Origin: an uncultured Erythrobacter sp.
Lineage (GTDB): Bacteria > Pseudomonadota > Alphaproteobacteria > Sphingomonadales > Sphingomonadaceae
DNA length: 64,000 nt
Assembly (NCBI GenBank): GCA_947502815.1
Contig: CANNBH010000001.1
Coordinates: 62,001-126,000, forward strand
Direction of reading: 5' to 3'
Both the position numbers and the translations under genes were made by a program. The notes under the pieces were generated by a model that was not told the DNA's origin, made no database searches, and saw only the letters and a list, made by a program, of their open reading frames with translations. This document shows positions 52,381 through 61,443 of the stretch, in pieces (within the stretch, counting starts at the first letter, position 1; every line of letters starts with the position of its first letter).

Positions 52381-53718
52381 ATGAAAATTGCCGCCTTGCT
52401 TCGCAGCGCCGCTCTCGTCACCGCTGTCGCGTTGATTCCCGCCACAACCGCCACGATGGCGCAGGTCGATGGCCGCGCCGGGCCGGAACTCGCAAAAGTC
52501 TTCGCTGTCTATCAGCGCATTCAGGCCAATTATGTTGAGCCGGTCGATGATGAAAAGCTGGTGCGCGGCATGATCGATGGGATGCTGACATCGCTCGATC
52601 CCCATTCTGCCTATCTCGATGGCAGCGATCTTGAGCGGCTGACCACCATGATTGATGGCAATTACTCGGGTCTGGGCCTGTCTGTCATTATGGAAGATGG
52701 CGCGGTCAAAGTGATTTCGCCGTTCAAAGGCAGCCCAGCGGATCAACAAGGCATCAAAGCCGGCGATTTCATCACGCATTTGGATGGCGTGCTGATTTAC
52801 GGCGGAACTTTGGATGATGCGGTTGCAGAGATGCGCGGCAAAGAAGGCACGTCGATCCAATTGACGATATTCCGTCCGGGCCGCGAAGAGCCGTTTGAAG
52901 TGAACGTGACGCGCGGCGTTATTGAACTTGAACCGGTTACCTTTTCCCTGGAGGCCGGGAATGTCGGCCATATTTCAGTCAACGAATTTTCCGCCGATGT
53001 GGGCGCGGATGTTTACCGCGCATGGGAAGAATTGCAAAACGAGGCGACAGGCCGGATGAGCGGGCTGGTGCTGGATCTGCGCTCCAATCCGGGCGGGTCG
53101 CTCGATGAAGCGGTGGCGCTGTCTGATCTCTTCCTCGATTCGGGCCGTATCGTGTCGCAACGCGGGCGTGCTCGCGGCGAAACGCTGCTTTATGATGCCG
53201 AAACCGTGTTCCGCGGCGATATGGCAGAGGGCGTTCCCGTGATCGTTTTGATCGACGCAGGCTCCGCTTCGGCGTCGGAAATCGTGGCGGGCGCGTTGCA
53301 AGATCACCGCCGCGCTCTGGTTATGGGCCAACGCAGCTTTGGCAAGGGATCGGTGCAATCGCTCTTGCCGCTGGGCCCTGATGCGGCGCTGAAATTGACG
53401 ACCGCGCGGTACTTCACCCCGTCGGGCGCTTCGGTTCAAGAGGGCGGCATCACGCCTGATATTCGGGTGCCGCAGCTGTCTGATCCAGACTTTGCTCTGC
53501 GTGAAAAATACCGGACGCGCGAATCTGATTTGCGCGGGCACTTGATCAACGAGCTGGGCATTGATGATGCAGAAATGGAAGATGACAACATCGACGATCC
53601 GCGTTTCCAACTGACCGCTGAACAGCTTGAAGAGCAAGGGGTTGAGGATTTCCAACTGCATTACGCATTGGAAACCCTGCGCCGGACCACGGCCAGCTCG
53701 GTCGCGCTGCGCCAGTGA
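52381..53718 (+). CDS. Carboxy-terminal processing protease CtpA (S41)
   Basis: The 445-residue protein has a signal peptide (about 1-27), a helical cap, a PDZ domain (about 90-170), and an S41 catalytic region with Ser297 (GSASASE) and Lys322 (SFGKGSVQ), which form the Ser-Lys dyad. It is periplasmic and cuts C-termini of envelope proteins. Two distinct Cys are absent. It follows the EnvC-like gene by 156 bp. Confidence 0.92.
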   Translation: MKIAALLRSAALVTAVALIPATTATMAQVDGRAGPELAKVFAVYQRIQANYVEPVDDEKLVRGMIDGMLTSLDPHSAYLDGSDLERLTTMIDGNYSGLGLSVIMEDGAVKVISPFKGSPADQQGIKAGDFITHLDGVLIYGGTLDDAVAEMRGKEGTSIQLTIFRPGREEPFEVNVTRGVIELEPVTFSLEAGNVGHISVNEFSADVGADVYRAWEELQNEATGRMSGLVLDLRSNPGGSLDEAVALSDLFLDSGRIVSQRGRARGETLLYDAETVFRGDMAEGVPVIVLIDAGSASASEIVAGALQDHRRALVMGQRSFGKGSVQSLLPLGPDAALKLTTARYFTPSGASVQEGGITPDIRVPQLSDPDFALREKYRTRESDLRGHLINELGIDDAEMEDDNIDDPRFQLTAEQLEEQGVEDFQLHYALETLRRTTASSVALRQ

Positions 53719-53765
53719 TCTTTGATCGGTAGCTTTTGTCCGATTCGCCGCCTAAAGGCAGAGAC

Positions 53766-54218
53766 ATGAACGGTTTGCAGCAAGCGCGCGCGTTGGCATT
53801 GGCGATCCCGGCAGCTTTGCTGGGCGGGGCGTATATTTCCCAATATGGGTTTGACCTGTTTCCATGCGAAATGTGCTGGTGGCAGCGTTGGCCGCATTTT
53901 GCCGCCTTGGCTCTCGCATTGGTCTCTTTCTTCGGCGCGCCTCAGCGTGTTTGGGTCGCCTTGGCGGGCCTCGCGATTATCACCTCTGGATTGATCGGTG
54001 GTTTCCACGCCGGTGTTGAATACGGCTGGTGGGAGGGGATCACTGGATGCAGCACAATGGCCAGCGATGTCGATGTTATGGATATTTCCGCCGCGCCGCT
54101 GATCCGTTGTGATGTGGCGCCATGGGATCTGTTTGGAATATCGCTCGCAGGCTGGAATTTCCTGATTTCTTGTATCGGCGGGGCGGCTGTTCTGGCGCTC
54201 GCTGCCTATAAGAAGTAA
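53766..54218 (+). CDS. DsbB-family disulfide oxidoreductase
   Basis: The 150-residue protein has four hydrophobic helices and two Cys pairs: Cys34-Cys37 (FPCEMCWWQRW) and Cys95/Cys115. This is the DsbB pattern; DsbB reoxidises DsbA and passes electrons to quinone. Start at ATG 53766. It precedes coq7, which suggests quinone-linked genes grouped together. Confidence 0.85.
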   Translation: MNGLQQARALALAIPAALLGGAYISQYGFDLFPCEMCWWQRWPHFAALALALVSFFGAPQRVWVALAGLAIITSGLIGGFHAGVEYGWWEGITGCSTMASDVDVMDISAAPLIRCDVAPWDLFGISLAGWNFLISCIGGAAVLALAAYKK

Positions 54219-54245
54219 GGGTAAGCGAACTTTCAGGAGCACATT

Positions 54246-54767
54246 ATGCAGCGCGACGAACTCCACCGCATGATCCGCGTCGATCAGGCCGGCGAATTTG
54301 GCGCAACCCGGATTTACGAAGGGCAATTGGCGGTCATGGGCGATCGCGGGCCGCATTCTGCCGAAATTCGCCACATGGCCGAACAAGAAGAAGAGCACCG
54401 CGCCCGATTTGATGCCGTGATGGCCGAACGCGGCGTGCGCCCCACCGCTTTGCATCCCTTTTGGTCCGCTGCCGGATACGCGCTGGGCGCGGGCACGGCG
54501 CTGTTGGGTCCAGAGGCGGCGATGGCCTGCACAGCGGCGGTCGAAACAGAGATCGACAAGCACTATTCTGAGCAGCTCGACCGGTTGGCGGAAACCGGGA
54601 CCGAACCAGAGCTGGCCGAAATGATCGAAGAATTTCGCGAGGAAGAACGCGAGCACCGCGAGGCTGCTTTGGCCAATGGCGCGGAGAACGCTCCAGCCTA
54701 TCCGCTTTTGTCGGGCGCAATTCGTCTGGGTTGCCGGATCGCGATTAAGGTTAGCGAGCGGGTTTAG
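54246..54767 (+). CDS. coq7: Demethoxyubiquinone hydroxylase (Coq7)
   Basis: The 173-residue protein begins LHRMIRVDQAGEFGATRIYEG and has the ferritin-like diiron carboxylate pattern: Glu in GEFGA, EEEEH and EREH, across a four-helix bundle. It hydroxylates demethoxyubiquinone in the last steps of ubiquinone synthesis. TTTCAGGAGCACATT precedes the ATG. Confidence 0.92.
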   Translation: MQRDELHRMIRVDQAGEFGATRIYEGQLAVMGDRGPHSAEIRHMAEQEEEHRARFDAVMAERGVRPTALHPFWSAAGYALGAGTALLGPEAAMACTAAVETEIDKHYSEQLDRLAETGTEPELAEMIEEFREEEREHREAALANGAENAPAYPLLSGAIRLGCRIAIKVSERV

Positions 54768-54884
54768 CCGCTTGCCCTGCATGCTTTGGCTTCACTGGGG
54801 CTTCAGTTGCAGTTCAGCGAACGCGGCTTAATGGCTCAATATGATTGATTGTGCGCCGTTTTGACGCATTTAAGAGGAAACAGA

Positions 54885-55463
54885 ATGTCTCACCTGTCAC
54901 GCACCGCGCTTATCGCCCCTTTTGCTGCGTTGGCTTTTGCAAGCCCCGCCGCCGCACAGGAAAATTCTGGTGAGCGGGTCAATATGGTCATCGCCTATGA
55001 CGAAACCGAATGCCCGGAGCCGACGGTAGAAGGCGAGATCGTCGTCTGTGAAATTTTGGTCGAGGCTGACCGTTACCGTATTCCTTCCAATTTGCGCCAA
55101 AGCGATTCGCCAGAAAACATTGCGCGCACGCGCCAGATTGAAAGCATCCGCTACATCGGTGCTTTCGGCACGCTTTCCTGCGATCCAGCGGGCGCGGGCG
55201 GCTTCACGGGCTGCACCGAAAAGTTCATCGATGAAGCCTATGCCGAACGGGAAGGGGCCGAAAGCGTCCGCTTTAGCCAATTGATCGAAGAGGCACGGCA
55301 GGACCGGCTGTCGACAATCGATGGCGATGCCGCTGCCGAACAAGAGCGGGTCGAACAGATTGAGCGTGAATATCTGGAACGGTTGGAGCGTGAACGCGCT
55401 GGCCCGATTCCCGGTGAAGGCGATTTGCCCAGCACCACGCCTCCTCCGCCGAGCGAAGGCTAA
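54885..55463 (+). CDS. Secreted protein of unknown function
   Basis: The 192-residue protein has a clear signal peptide (MSHLSRTALIAPFAALAFAS, ending AAAQ) and AGAGGAAACAG upstream. The mature part has four Cys (CPEP, VCEILV, LSCD, FTGCTE) that may form two disulfides, then a long charged helix with ALTERNATING Glu/Arg and a Pro/Ser tail. I do not recognise the family. It converges with the epimerase gene, 3 bp between stops. Confidence 0.7.
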   Translation: MSHLSRTALIAPFAALAFASPAAAQENSGERVNMVIAYDETECPEPTVEGEIVVCEILVEADRYRIPSNLRQSDSPENIARTRQIESIRYIGAFGTLSCDPAGAGGFTGCTEKFIDEAYAEREGAESVRFSQLIEEARQDRLSTIDGDAAAEQERVEQIEREYLERLERERAGPIPGEGDLPSTTPPPPSEG

Positions 55464-55466
55464 AAA

Positions 55467-56480
55467 TCAGACTGCGTAATAGTCGCGGTACCAGGCGACG
55501 AACTGCTTGATCCCATCGCGCACATCGGTTTGCGGGGAATATCCGGTCAATTCGCGCAGCAATGTCGCGTCGGCATAGGTTGCAGGGACATCGCCTTTTT
55601 GCATCGGCATGAAATTTTTCACCGCGCCGCGCCCGCATTCCGTTTCAATCGCGGTGACAAAATCCATCAGCTTTACCGTGTTGCTGTTGCCGACATTCAC
55701 GACCCGCCACGGCGCTGCAGGTGAGAGCGAATCCCATTCCGGAATATCCTCTGGCGTATCTGGCCGGACGGGCGCCTTATCGATCAGCAATCGGATCGCG
55801 CGGACCAAGTCGGTGACATAGGTAAAGTCGCGGAACATCTCTCCATTGTTGTAGATGTCGATCGGCGTCCCCTCCAAAATCCCGCGCGTAAACCTAAATA
55901 GCGCCATATCGGGGCGACCCCACGGGCCATAAACCGTGAAGAAGCGGAACATCGTCGTCGGCAGGTTCCACAAATGCGCATAGGAATGCGCCATCGCCTC
56001 ATTCGCCTTTTTCGTGGCGGCATAGAGGGTCAATTGGCTGTCGCATTTCTCCCGCTCATCAAACGGCATTTCTGTGTTCGCGCCGTAGACTGATGATGTG
56101 GACGCCATGAGCAGATGATCCACGCCCAATTCGCGCGCGCATTCCATCACATTGAACGCACCCACCAGATTCGCATCGACATAAGCGCGAGGGTTTTCAA
56201 GGCTGTATCGCACCCCCGCCTGCGCGGCGAGATGCACGATCACATCGGGCTTTGTCTCCATCGCGAGTGCGTGCAGCGCGCCGAAGTCCTCCAACATCCC
56301 TTCGCGGCAGGAAAAGTTAGGATTTTGCATCAACATCTGATGCCGCCGCTGTTTCAGGCGCACATCATAATAGTCCGTCATCCCGTCATATCCGACGACC
56401 CGAAACCCTTCGTCCAGCAGCAGCTGTGCCAGATGATAGCCGATGAAACCGGCCGATCCGGTGATGAGGACAGTGCGCAT
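55467..56480 (-). CDS. UDP-glucuronate 4-epimerase-like SDR (LspL/CapI family)
   Basis: The 337-residue protein, started at ATG 56478-56480, has the NAD-binding loop GSAGFIG (8-14) and the catalytic Tyr153/Lys157 (YAATK). The blocks HLAAQAGVRYSLENP and FFTVYGPWGRPDMA match extended SDRs that convert UDP-glucuronate to UDP-galacturonate. It is likely to supply a sugar for the surface glycan locus. It is divergent from the genes at 56688 onward. Confidence 0.85.
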   Translation of the reverse strand: MRTVLITGSAGFIGYHLAQLLLDEGFRVVGYDGMTDYYDVRLKQRRHQMLMQNPNFSCREGMLEDFGALHALAMETKPDVIVHLAAQAGVRYSLENPRAYVDANLVGAFNVMECARELGVDHLLMASTSSVYGANTEMPFDEREKCDSQLTLYAATKKANEAMAHSYAHLWNLPTTMFRFFTVYGPWGRPDMALFRFTRGILEGTPIDIYNNGEMFRDFTYVTDLVRAIRLLIDKAPVRPDTPEDIPEWDSLSPAAPWRVVNVGNSNTVKLMDFVTAIETECGRGAVKNFMPMQKGDVPATYADATLLRELTGYSPQTDVRDGIKQFVAWYRDYYAV

Positions 56481-56517
56481 TGTGTGCCTTTCTGGCGGTC
56501 GGTCTGAAGTCACCTGA

Positions 56518-56535
56518 CGAAGCGAAATTGCTTCG
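56518..56535. promoter_or_regulatory. Inverted repeat in the divergent glycan-gene promoter region
   Basis: CGAAGC-GAAATT-GCTTCG is a 6-bp inverted repeat with a 6-nt centre, followed by ATTTTGG, in the 207-bp gap between the epimerase gene and the glycan gene series. It could be an operator or a weak terminator. A further short stem (CCCGC/GCGGG) lies near 56591. Confidence 0.4.
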
Positions 56536-56687
56536 ATTTTGGATGTATTAGCCTTTCCCACGAGTGAGTGGAAAAACTATCTGTTTCTGGCCCGCCAACG
56601 TGAGCGGGTGGATCGAAGTTTTGCACGAAAGTTCTGTTTCTAGAACCCCGTAAAACCGGAACCTTTAAAACAGGAAAACGCACCGAC

Positions 56688-57938
56688 TTGCCCAATCCAA
56701 CCATCCTTTGCGTCGCCTATGGTGGGGGGCATGTGAATGCCTGTCTTCCGGCGGCGATGGCGTTGAATGCGCGCGGTTGGGATGTGCATTTTCTGGCGCT
56801 CACAACGGCCTATGATTGCGTGATCAGGGCTGGTGCAATCGGCGCCGGTCTTCGCGTTTGGCAGGCGCGTGATCTGATTGGTCCTGCAGATGATAACATC
56901 CTCTTTCATGGCACCCGGATTGCCGGGAGCGCGGGCGCGAATGCCGCCGTCTCGCGCGAAGAAAGCGCGGCCTATCACGGGTTTGGCTATCACGATCTTG
57001 CCGAAACCCATGGTGATCAGCAGGCCGAAGCGCTTTTTGCCAAAGGCGGAAGAGCGGCGTTTGAGCACCGCATATTGGCAGCCCGCATCATTGAAAAAAC
57101 CGCGCCCGATTGCGTCCTAACCACCAATTCCCCTCGTGCGGAAAAAGCGGTCATCGACCGTGCGCAGCGGGATGGGATACCGGCGGCTGTGCTGAATGAC
57201 ACCTTAGCCAGCGTGAGCAATTGGTGGCTGCACGATCCCCATTATGCAGACCGGATTATGGTCATCAACTCGGCGGTGAAGGATGTCTTGGTCGCATCGG
57301 GCCACGTCCCTGCAAAAATCGCGGTAACGGGAAATCCGGCGTTGGAGCCGATGGCGCGCTTGCGTGACCAGCGCGTTAGCAATCCGCGCAATCCCTTTGC
57401 GCGCAAGACCGCGCTCTATGTGTCGCAGCCTCTCACCGGCGCGGATGGCGATCACCGGGCCCAATGCATCGCGGCGTTGCGCAAAATCGCCACCGCTCGG
57501 CCTGAATGGGAGGTGCGCGTCCGCCTGCATCCCAATGATGATCAAAACGCCGACTGGGTAAATCCGCCATTTCGGTGCTTTCGCGGGCTCACCTTGGCAG
57601 AGGAATTGTCGCAGACCGATGCAGTGATCACCCATGGTTCAACCGTGGGGATTGAGGCGGCTTTGGCTGGGATTCCGGTGGTCCTGCAAATGGGATCGCG
57701 CAGCGCGCGCGAATGCCGTTTTGATGAATATGGCATCGCTATGGTCAGCCCCAGCCTGAGCGATCTCGAACCGGCGATTGAGCGCGCTTTGGCCATTGGT
57801 TTGGGCGCCAAAGCGCTCCCTGATGCGCAATCCCCTAACCCGTCCTTTGCTCCATCGTTTGCAATGCCGCGCAATGCGCTGGGCAATGTTGTTGCCGAAA
57901 TTGAGGCCATGACAGCGAGGGAATCCTATGCGGCATAG
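56688..57938 (+). CDS. GT-B-like glycosyltransferase or epimerase-fold protein
   Basis: The 416-residue protein has GGGHVNACLPAAMALNARGW at the N-terminus and a C-terminal nucleotide-sugar binding block with VRLHPNDDQ and ITHGSTVGIEAALAGIPVVLQMG. This is a GT-B or UDP-GlcNAc 2-epimerase-like fold. I do not recognise the exact family. It starts at TTG 56688 behind CAGGAAAA, and its 3' end overlaps the next gene by 11 bp. Confidence 0.65.
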   Translation: MPNPTILCVAYGGGHVNACLPAAMALNARGWDVHFLALTTAYDCVIRAGAIGAGLRVWQARDLIGPADDNILFHGTRIAGSAGANAAVSREESAAYHGFGYHDLAETHGDQQAEALFAKGGRAAFEHRILAARIIEKTAPDCVLTTNSPRAEKAVIDRAQRDGIPAAVLNDTLASVSNWWLHDPHYADRIMVINSAVKDVLVASGHVPAKIAVTGNPALEPMARLRDQRVSNPRNPFARKTALYVSQPLTGADGDHRAQCIAALRKIATARPEWEVRVRLHPNDDQNADWVNPPFRCFRGLTLAEELSQTDAVITHGSTVGIEAALAGIPVVLQMGSRSARECRFDEYGIAMVSPSLSDLEPAIERALAIGLGAKALPDAQSPNPSFAPSFAMPRNALGNVVAEIEAMTARESYAA

Positions 57939-59022
57939 GCGGGTTCTCTTGACGCGGTCGGATGTGCGGCTGGCGGGGCCGGGTGTCTTGATGTTCGCGA
58001 TTGCCCACGCGATGCGAGATCGCGGATGGCATGTTGAATTGGCCGTCGGCAGCGATTCGCTTACCCAGCGCTTTATCGAAAGTGGCTTTGCCGTCCATGT
58101 CGTGCCGGGATTGGATCTTGGCGACAGAAGCCTGCCCCGCATGGCCCGGGGCGCGGCACAATTGCGCCGGATCATGGCTGGTTCGGACATTGGCACCGTG
58201 CACAGTTTTAACGCGCAGGCGGGATTGATGGCATGGATCGCCGGGCAGGGCCGGGGCGTAAAGGTCGTGAATACGGTCCAAGGCGAAGGCAAAGAGCACC
58301 TGCTCAAACGCATGCCGTTCCCCTTGCTCGCCGTGTCGGAATTTATGCGTCACGATCTGATCCGGCATGGGATTAAACCAGCCCGGATTGAGACCGTGCT
58401 CAACAGCATCATGACACCGGACCGGGTGCTGGCCGATAGAGCGGCTTTCGACGCGGTTTGGGACAAACGCGCTGACCAAGGCGATGAATTTCGGCTGGTC
58501 GGTATTGCGATGATGAACGGGGATAAGGGGCACCGCGCCTCGATCGAGGCGTTCGCCCGCTTTGCCGAACGCCACCCCGCGCTCGGCACGAGCCTAACGC
58601 TGGTTGGCGATGGGTCGCTGCGGCCTGCGTTGGAGGATTTTGCGAAGACGCGCGGCGTGGGGGATCGGGTGCGCTTCACCGGCGCGCTTAGCAATGTCTT
58701 TGATGAACTCGACCGCGCGCATGCCTTTTTGCATCTGTCACCCAAAGAGACATTTGGATTGGTTTTGGCAGAGGCGCATTCTCGCGGCCTCCCAGTGATT
58801 GCCTATTCCATCGGCGGAATCCCCGAAGTTGTCGCCAATGGGGAGAGCGGCATTCTGTGTGATTGCCATGATATTGCCGCCGTCACCCGGGCGATTGGGG
58901 AGCTTGCAGGGGACCGCGCGCGCAGCATGGCGATGGGGTGGCGCGGGCTGGAACGGGTTCAGCGACTTTTCATGCGCGATATTTTGGCCCGGCGGATGGA
59001 GAATATCTATGCATCGCTCTGA
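57928..59022 (+). CDS. Glycosyltransferase family 4-like
   Basis: The 364-residue protein has a GT-B fold with the acceptor-side LLTRSDVRLAGPGVLMFAIA, a central FRLVGIAMMNGDKGHR and the C-terminal donor motif SPKETFGLVLAEAHSRGLP (ExxxxxxxE). It probably adds a sugar to a growing lipid-linked chain. Its start overlaps the preceding gene and the next gene follows by 48 bp. Confidence 0.85.
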   Translation: MRHRRVLLTRSDVRLAGPGVLMFAIAHAMRDRGWHVELAVGSDSLTQRFIESGFAVHVVPGLDLGDRSLPRMARGAAQLRRIMAGSDIGTVHSFNAQAGLMAWIAGQGRGVKVVNTVQGEGKEHLLKRMPFPLLAVSEFMRHDLIRHGIKPARIETVLNSIMTPDRVLADRAAFDAVWDKRADQGDEFRLVGIAMMNGDKGHRASIEAFARFAERHPALGTSLTLVGDGSLRPALEDFAKTRGVGDRVRFTGALSNVFDELDRAHAFLHLSPKETFGLVLAEAHSRGLPVIAYSIGGIPEVVANGESGILCDCHDIAAVTRAIGELAGDRARSMAMGWRGLERVQRLFMRDILARRMENIYASL

Positions 59023-59070
59023 TACAAAACACCTTTGTGTGCATTTGGCTGGCACAATGGGGGGTGCAAA

Positions 59071-60594
59071 ATGAACGCCCCTAAACCGTTTTCTGCGCCG
59101 TCATCCATCGCCAGTTTGATCGTTACCGATAGCCTGTCGCTGCGCGGAGCGTTGCAGCGTTTGGATGAAACGCGCGGCGGTCCGTTGATGTTGGTCGATG
59201 ATGGCGGACGGCTGCGCCGGATGATCACCGATGGCGATTTGCGCCGGTTGATCCTAACCGGGTGTGATCAGGATACGGTACTGACCGCGCTCCCGCTTGC
59301 CGACCCTGTTGCCGCCTCCATGACAACACCGATCGCAGAACTGGAGGCTCTGTTTGAGAGCGTCCAAGTCACCGCCATTCCCCGGCTTGATGCGGGCGGT
59401 GTGCCCCGCGTGCTGGAACGGCGCGGCCATGCTGGACCGGTACTGTTGTCGACGCCGCATCTGGGCGATCTGGAGCAAGAGTTCGTCCAACAGGCCTTTG
59501 ACACCAATTGGATCGCGCCGCTTGGCCCGCAGGTCGAAGGGTTTGAACGCGAACTGGCCGATTACAGCGAGAACGGGCATGTCGCGGCGCTATCATCGGG
59601 AACGTCGGCGCTGCATCTTGGGCTGATCCTGTTGGGCGTCAAAGACGGTGACCGGGTTTACTGCCCCAGCTTCACCTTCGCTGCCTCTGCTAACCCGATC
59701 CGGTATGAGCGGGCGATCCCGGTCTTTATCGATTCCGAACCGGGCACATGGAACATGTCGCCCGCCGCTCTCGAACGGGCGCTGGCCCGTGATAAAGCAT
59801 CAGGATCTCTGCCAGCGGCGGTGATCATTGCCAATCTCTATGGTCAATCGGCGGATATGGATGCGCTGATGGCGCTGTGTGATGCCTATGCTGTCCCGGT
59901 TTTGGAGGACGCGGCGGAATCGCTGGGTGCAAGCTATAAGGGGCGCAAATCGGGTTCCTTTGGTGCGCTTTCGGCGTTTTCGTTCAACGGCAATAAGATC
60001 ATCACGACGTCGGGCGGCGGCGCGCTGTGCGGCGATGATGCCGATATGATCGCCCGCGCGCGTTTCCTATCGACGCAGGCGCGCGAAGCGGAGGCGCATT
60101 ACGAACACCGCACCATCGGTTTCAACTATCGGATGAGCAATATTCTCGCTGGGATTGGGCGCGGACAGCTTACCGTGTTGGATGACCGCGTGGCCCGCCG
60201 CCGCGAGATATTCGAACTGTATCGCAGCGCGTTGCGCGGGGTCGAAGGGATCGAATGGATGCCCGAACCCCCCGGCTATTTTTCAACCCGCTGGCTGAGC
60301 GCGGCGACGTTCAACCCGGCCTGCGGGCTGGACAGCGCGCGCATTTTGGCAGGCCTGCAATCGGTCGGGATAGAGGCGCGCCCCTTGTGGAAACCCATGC
60401 ACCGGCAACCTGTTTTTCAAGGTTACGAGTTTGAGCCGCATAGCGATGGAACGGTGGGCGGCCTGAATGGCGATCACTCCAGCGTGAGCGATGTTCTGTT
60501 CGCCACCGGCCTGTGCCTGCCATCGGGATCGAGCATGGACGATGCGACGGTGCTGAGGGTCTGCGAACAGATCCGATTTTGGGCTGAGGGGTAA
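59071..60594 (+). CDS. DegT/DnrJ/EryC1 aminotransferase with N-terminal CBS pair
   Basis: Started at ATG 59071 (507 residues), the protein joins a CBS-pair domain (about 10-115, with LMLVDDGGRLRRMITDGDLR) to a PLP aminotransferase beginning LSTPHLGDLEQEFVQQAFDTNW. The PLP Lys is in SFNGNKIITTSGGGAL (about 309) and Asp is in VLEDAAESLGA (about 280). The enzyme resembles PglE/EpsN-type sugar 4-aminotransferases; the CBS pair may bind a nucleotide for regulation. Confidence 0.85.
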   Translation: MNAPKPFSAPSSIASLIVTDSLSLRGALQRLDETRGGPLMLVDDGGRLRRMITDGDLRRLILTGCDQDTVLTALPLADPVAASMTTPIAELEALFESVQVTAIPRLDAGGVPRVLERRGHAGPVLLSTPHLGDLEQEFVQQAFDTNWIAPLGPQVEGFERELADYSENGHVAALSSGTSALHLGLILLGVKDGDRVYCPSFTFAASANPIRYERAIPVFIDSEPGTWNMSPAALERALARDKASGSLPAAVIIANLYGQSADMDALMALCDAYAVPVLEDAAESLGASYKGRKSGSFGALSAFSFNGNKIITTSGGGALCGDDADMIARARFLSTQAREAEAHYEHRTIGFNYRMSNILAGIGRGQLTVLDDRVARRREIFELYRSALRGVEGIEWMPEPPGYFSTRWLSAATFNPACGLDSARILAGLQSVGIEARPLWKPMHRQPVFQGYEFEPHSDGTVGGLNGDHSSVSDVLFATGLCLPSGSSMDDATVLRVCEQIRFWAEG

Positions 60595-60597
60595 GGC

Positions 60598-61443
60598 ATG
60601 CAAACCCCAACTCGCCCGCAATTTTGCCCGGTCTTAATCACCGACAACCCCGACATCGCGGCCTGCGCGGAGCAATCGGGCGTTGGCCGGATCATGGTCG
60701 ATCTGGAACGGAACGGTAAATTTGAGCGGCAAAAAATGCGCGACACCTGGATCAGCCAGCACCGGATCGAGGATATTGCCCCCGTTGCGCGCGCGGTTTC
60801 GGCCGCGGATGTGATGGTCCGCATCAACCCGCTTTACGATGGCAGCGCGGGGGAGATTGACCAAGCGATTGAAAGCGGTGCCCATTGCATCATGCTGCCA
60901 ATGTTCCGCGCCATCGAAGAGGTTGAGCGGATCGGGCAATTGATCGCGGGTCAGTGCCGTTTTGTCCCGCTCGTTGAAACTCGCGAGGCATTGGAGATTG
61001 TGAATCAGGTCGCGCGTTGCGGCGCGGTGGATGAGGTCTTTATCGGGCTCAATGATCTGCACCTGTCGCTGGGTCTCGACTTTATGTTTGAGCCGCTGGG
61101 CAATGGCATGCTCGACAGCGCCGCTGAAACATTGCGCGCGGCGCGCAAGCCGTTCGGTTTCGGCGGCATTGCCCGCCTTGGCGAAGGGGATCTGCCCGCT
61201 GAATACATCCTGCGCGATCATGCCCGGTTGGGTTCAACCCGGGTGAACCTGTCACGCACCTTTGCCCGTGATGGGCTTAACGGCGGCGCGGTGTTCGAAC
61301 GGGAAGTGCGCGCCTTGTTGGCAGCCTATGACGCCGCATTGGCCGCGTCCCCCGCCGATTTGGAAGACAATCATAAGGATGTGCAAGTCCGCATCCAATC
61401 CATCGCCGCCCGCATTCGCAGCAACCGGGAATGCGCCGCATGA
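60598..61443 (+). CDS. HpcH/HpaI-type aldolase or citrate lyase-like enzyme
   Basis: The 281-residue protein is a TIM-barrel class II aldolase of the HpcH/HpaI family: VDLERNGK after strand 1, Arg75 (MVRINPLYD), Glu127 (PLVETREALEI) and Asp153 (GLNDLHLSL) match catalytic or metal-binding positions. Relatives join or split pyruvate-type enolates and aldehydes. Its stop overlaps the sugar transferase ATG. It is unusual in a glycan cluster. Confidence 0.8.
   Translation: MQTPTRPQFCPVLITDNPDIAACAEQSGVGRIMVDLERNGKFERQKMRDTWISQHRIEDIAPVARAVSAADVMVRINPLYDGSAGEIDQAIESGAHCIMLPMFRAIEEVERIGQLIAGQCRFVPLVETREALEIVNQVARCGAVDEVFIGLNDLHLSLGLDFMFEPLGNGMLDSAAETLRAARKPFGFGGIARLGEGDLPAEYILRDHARLGSTRVNLSRTFARDGLNGGAVFEREVRALLAAYDAALAASPADLEDNHKDVQVRIQSIAARIRSNRECAA

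Noticed and set aside
53661..54782. 373-codon minus-strand frame opposite dsbB and coq7
   Set aside because: Antisense to two recognisable genes with correct starts.
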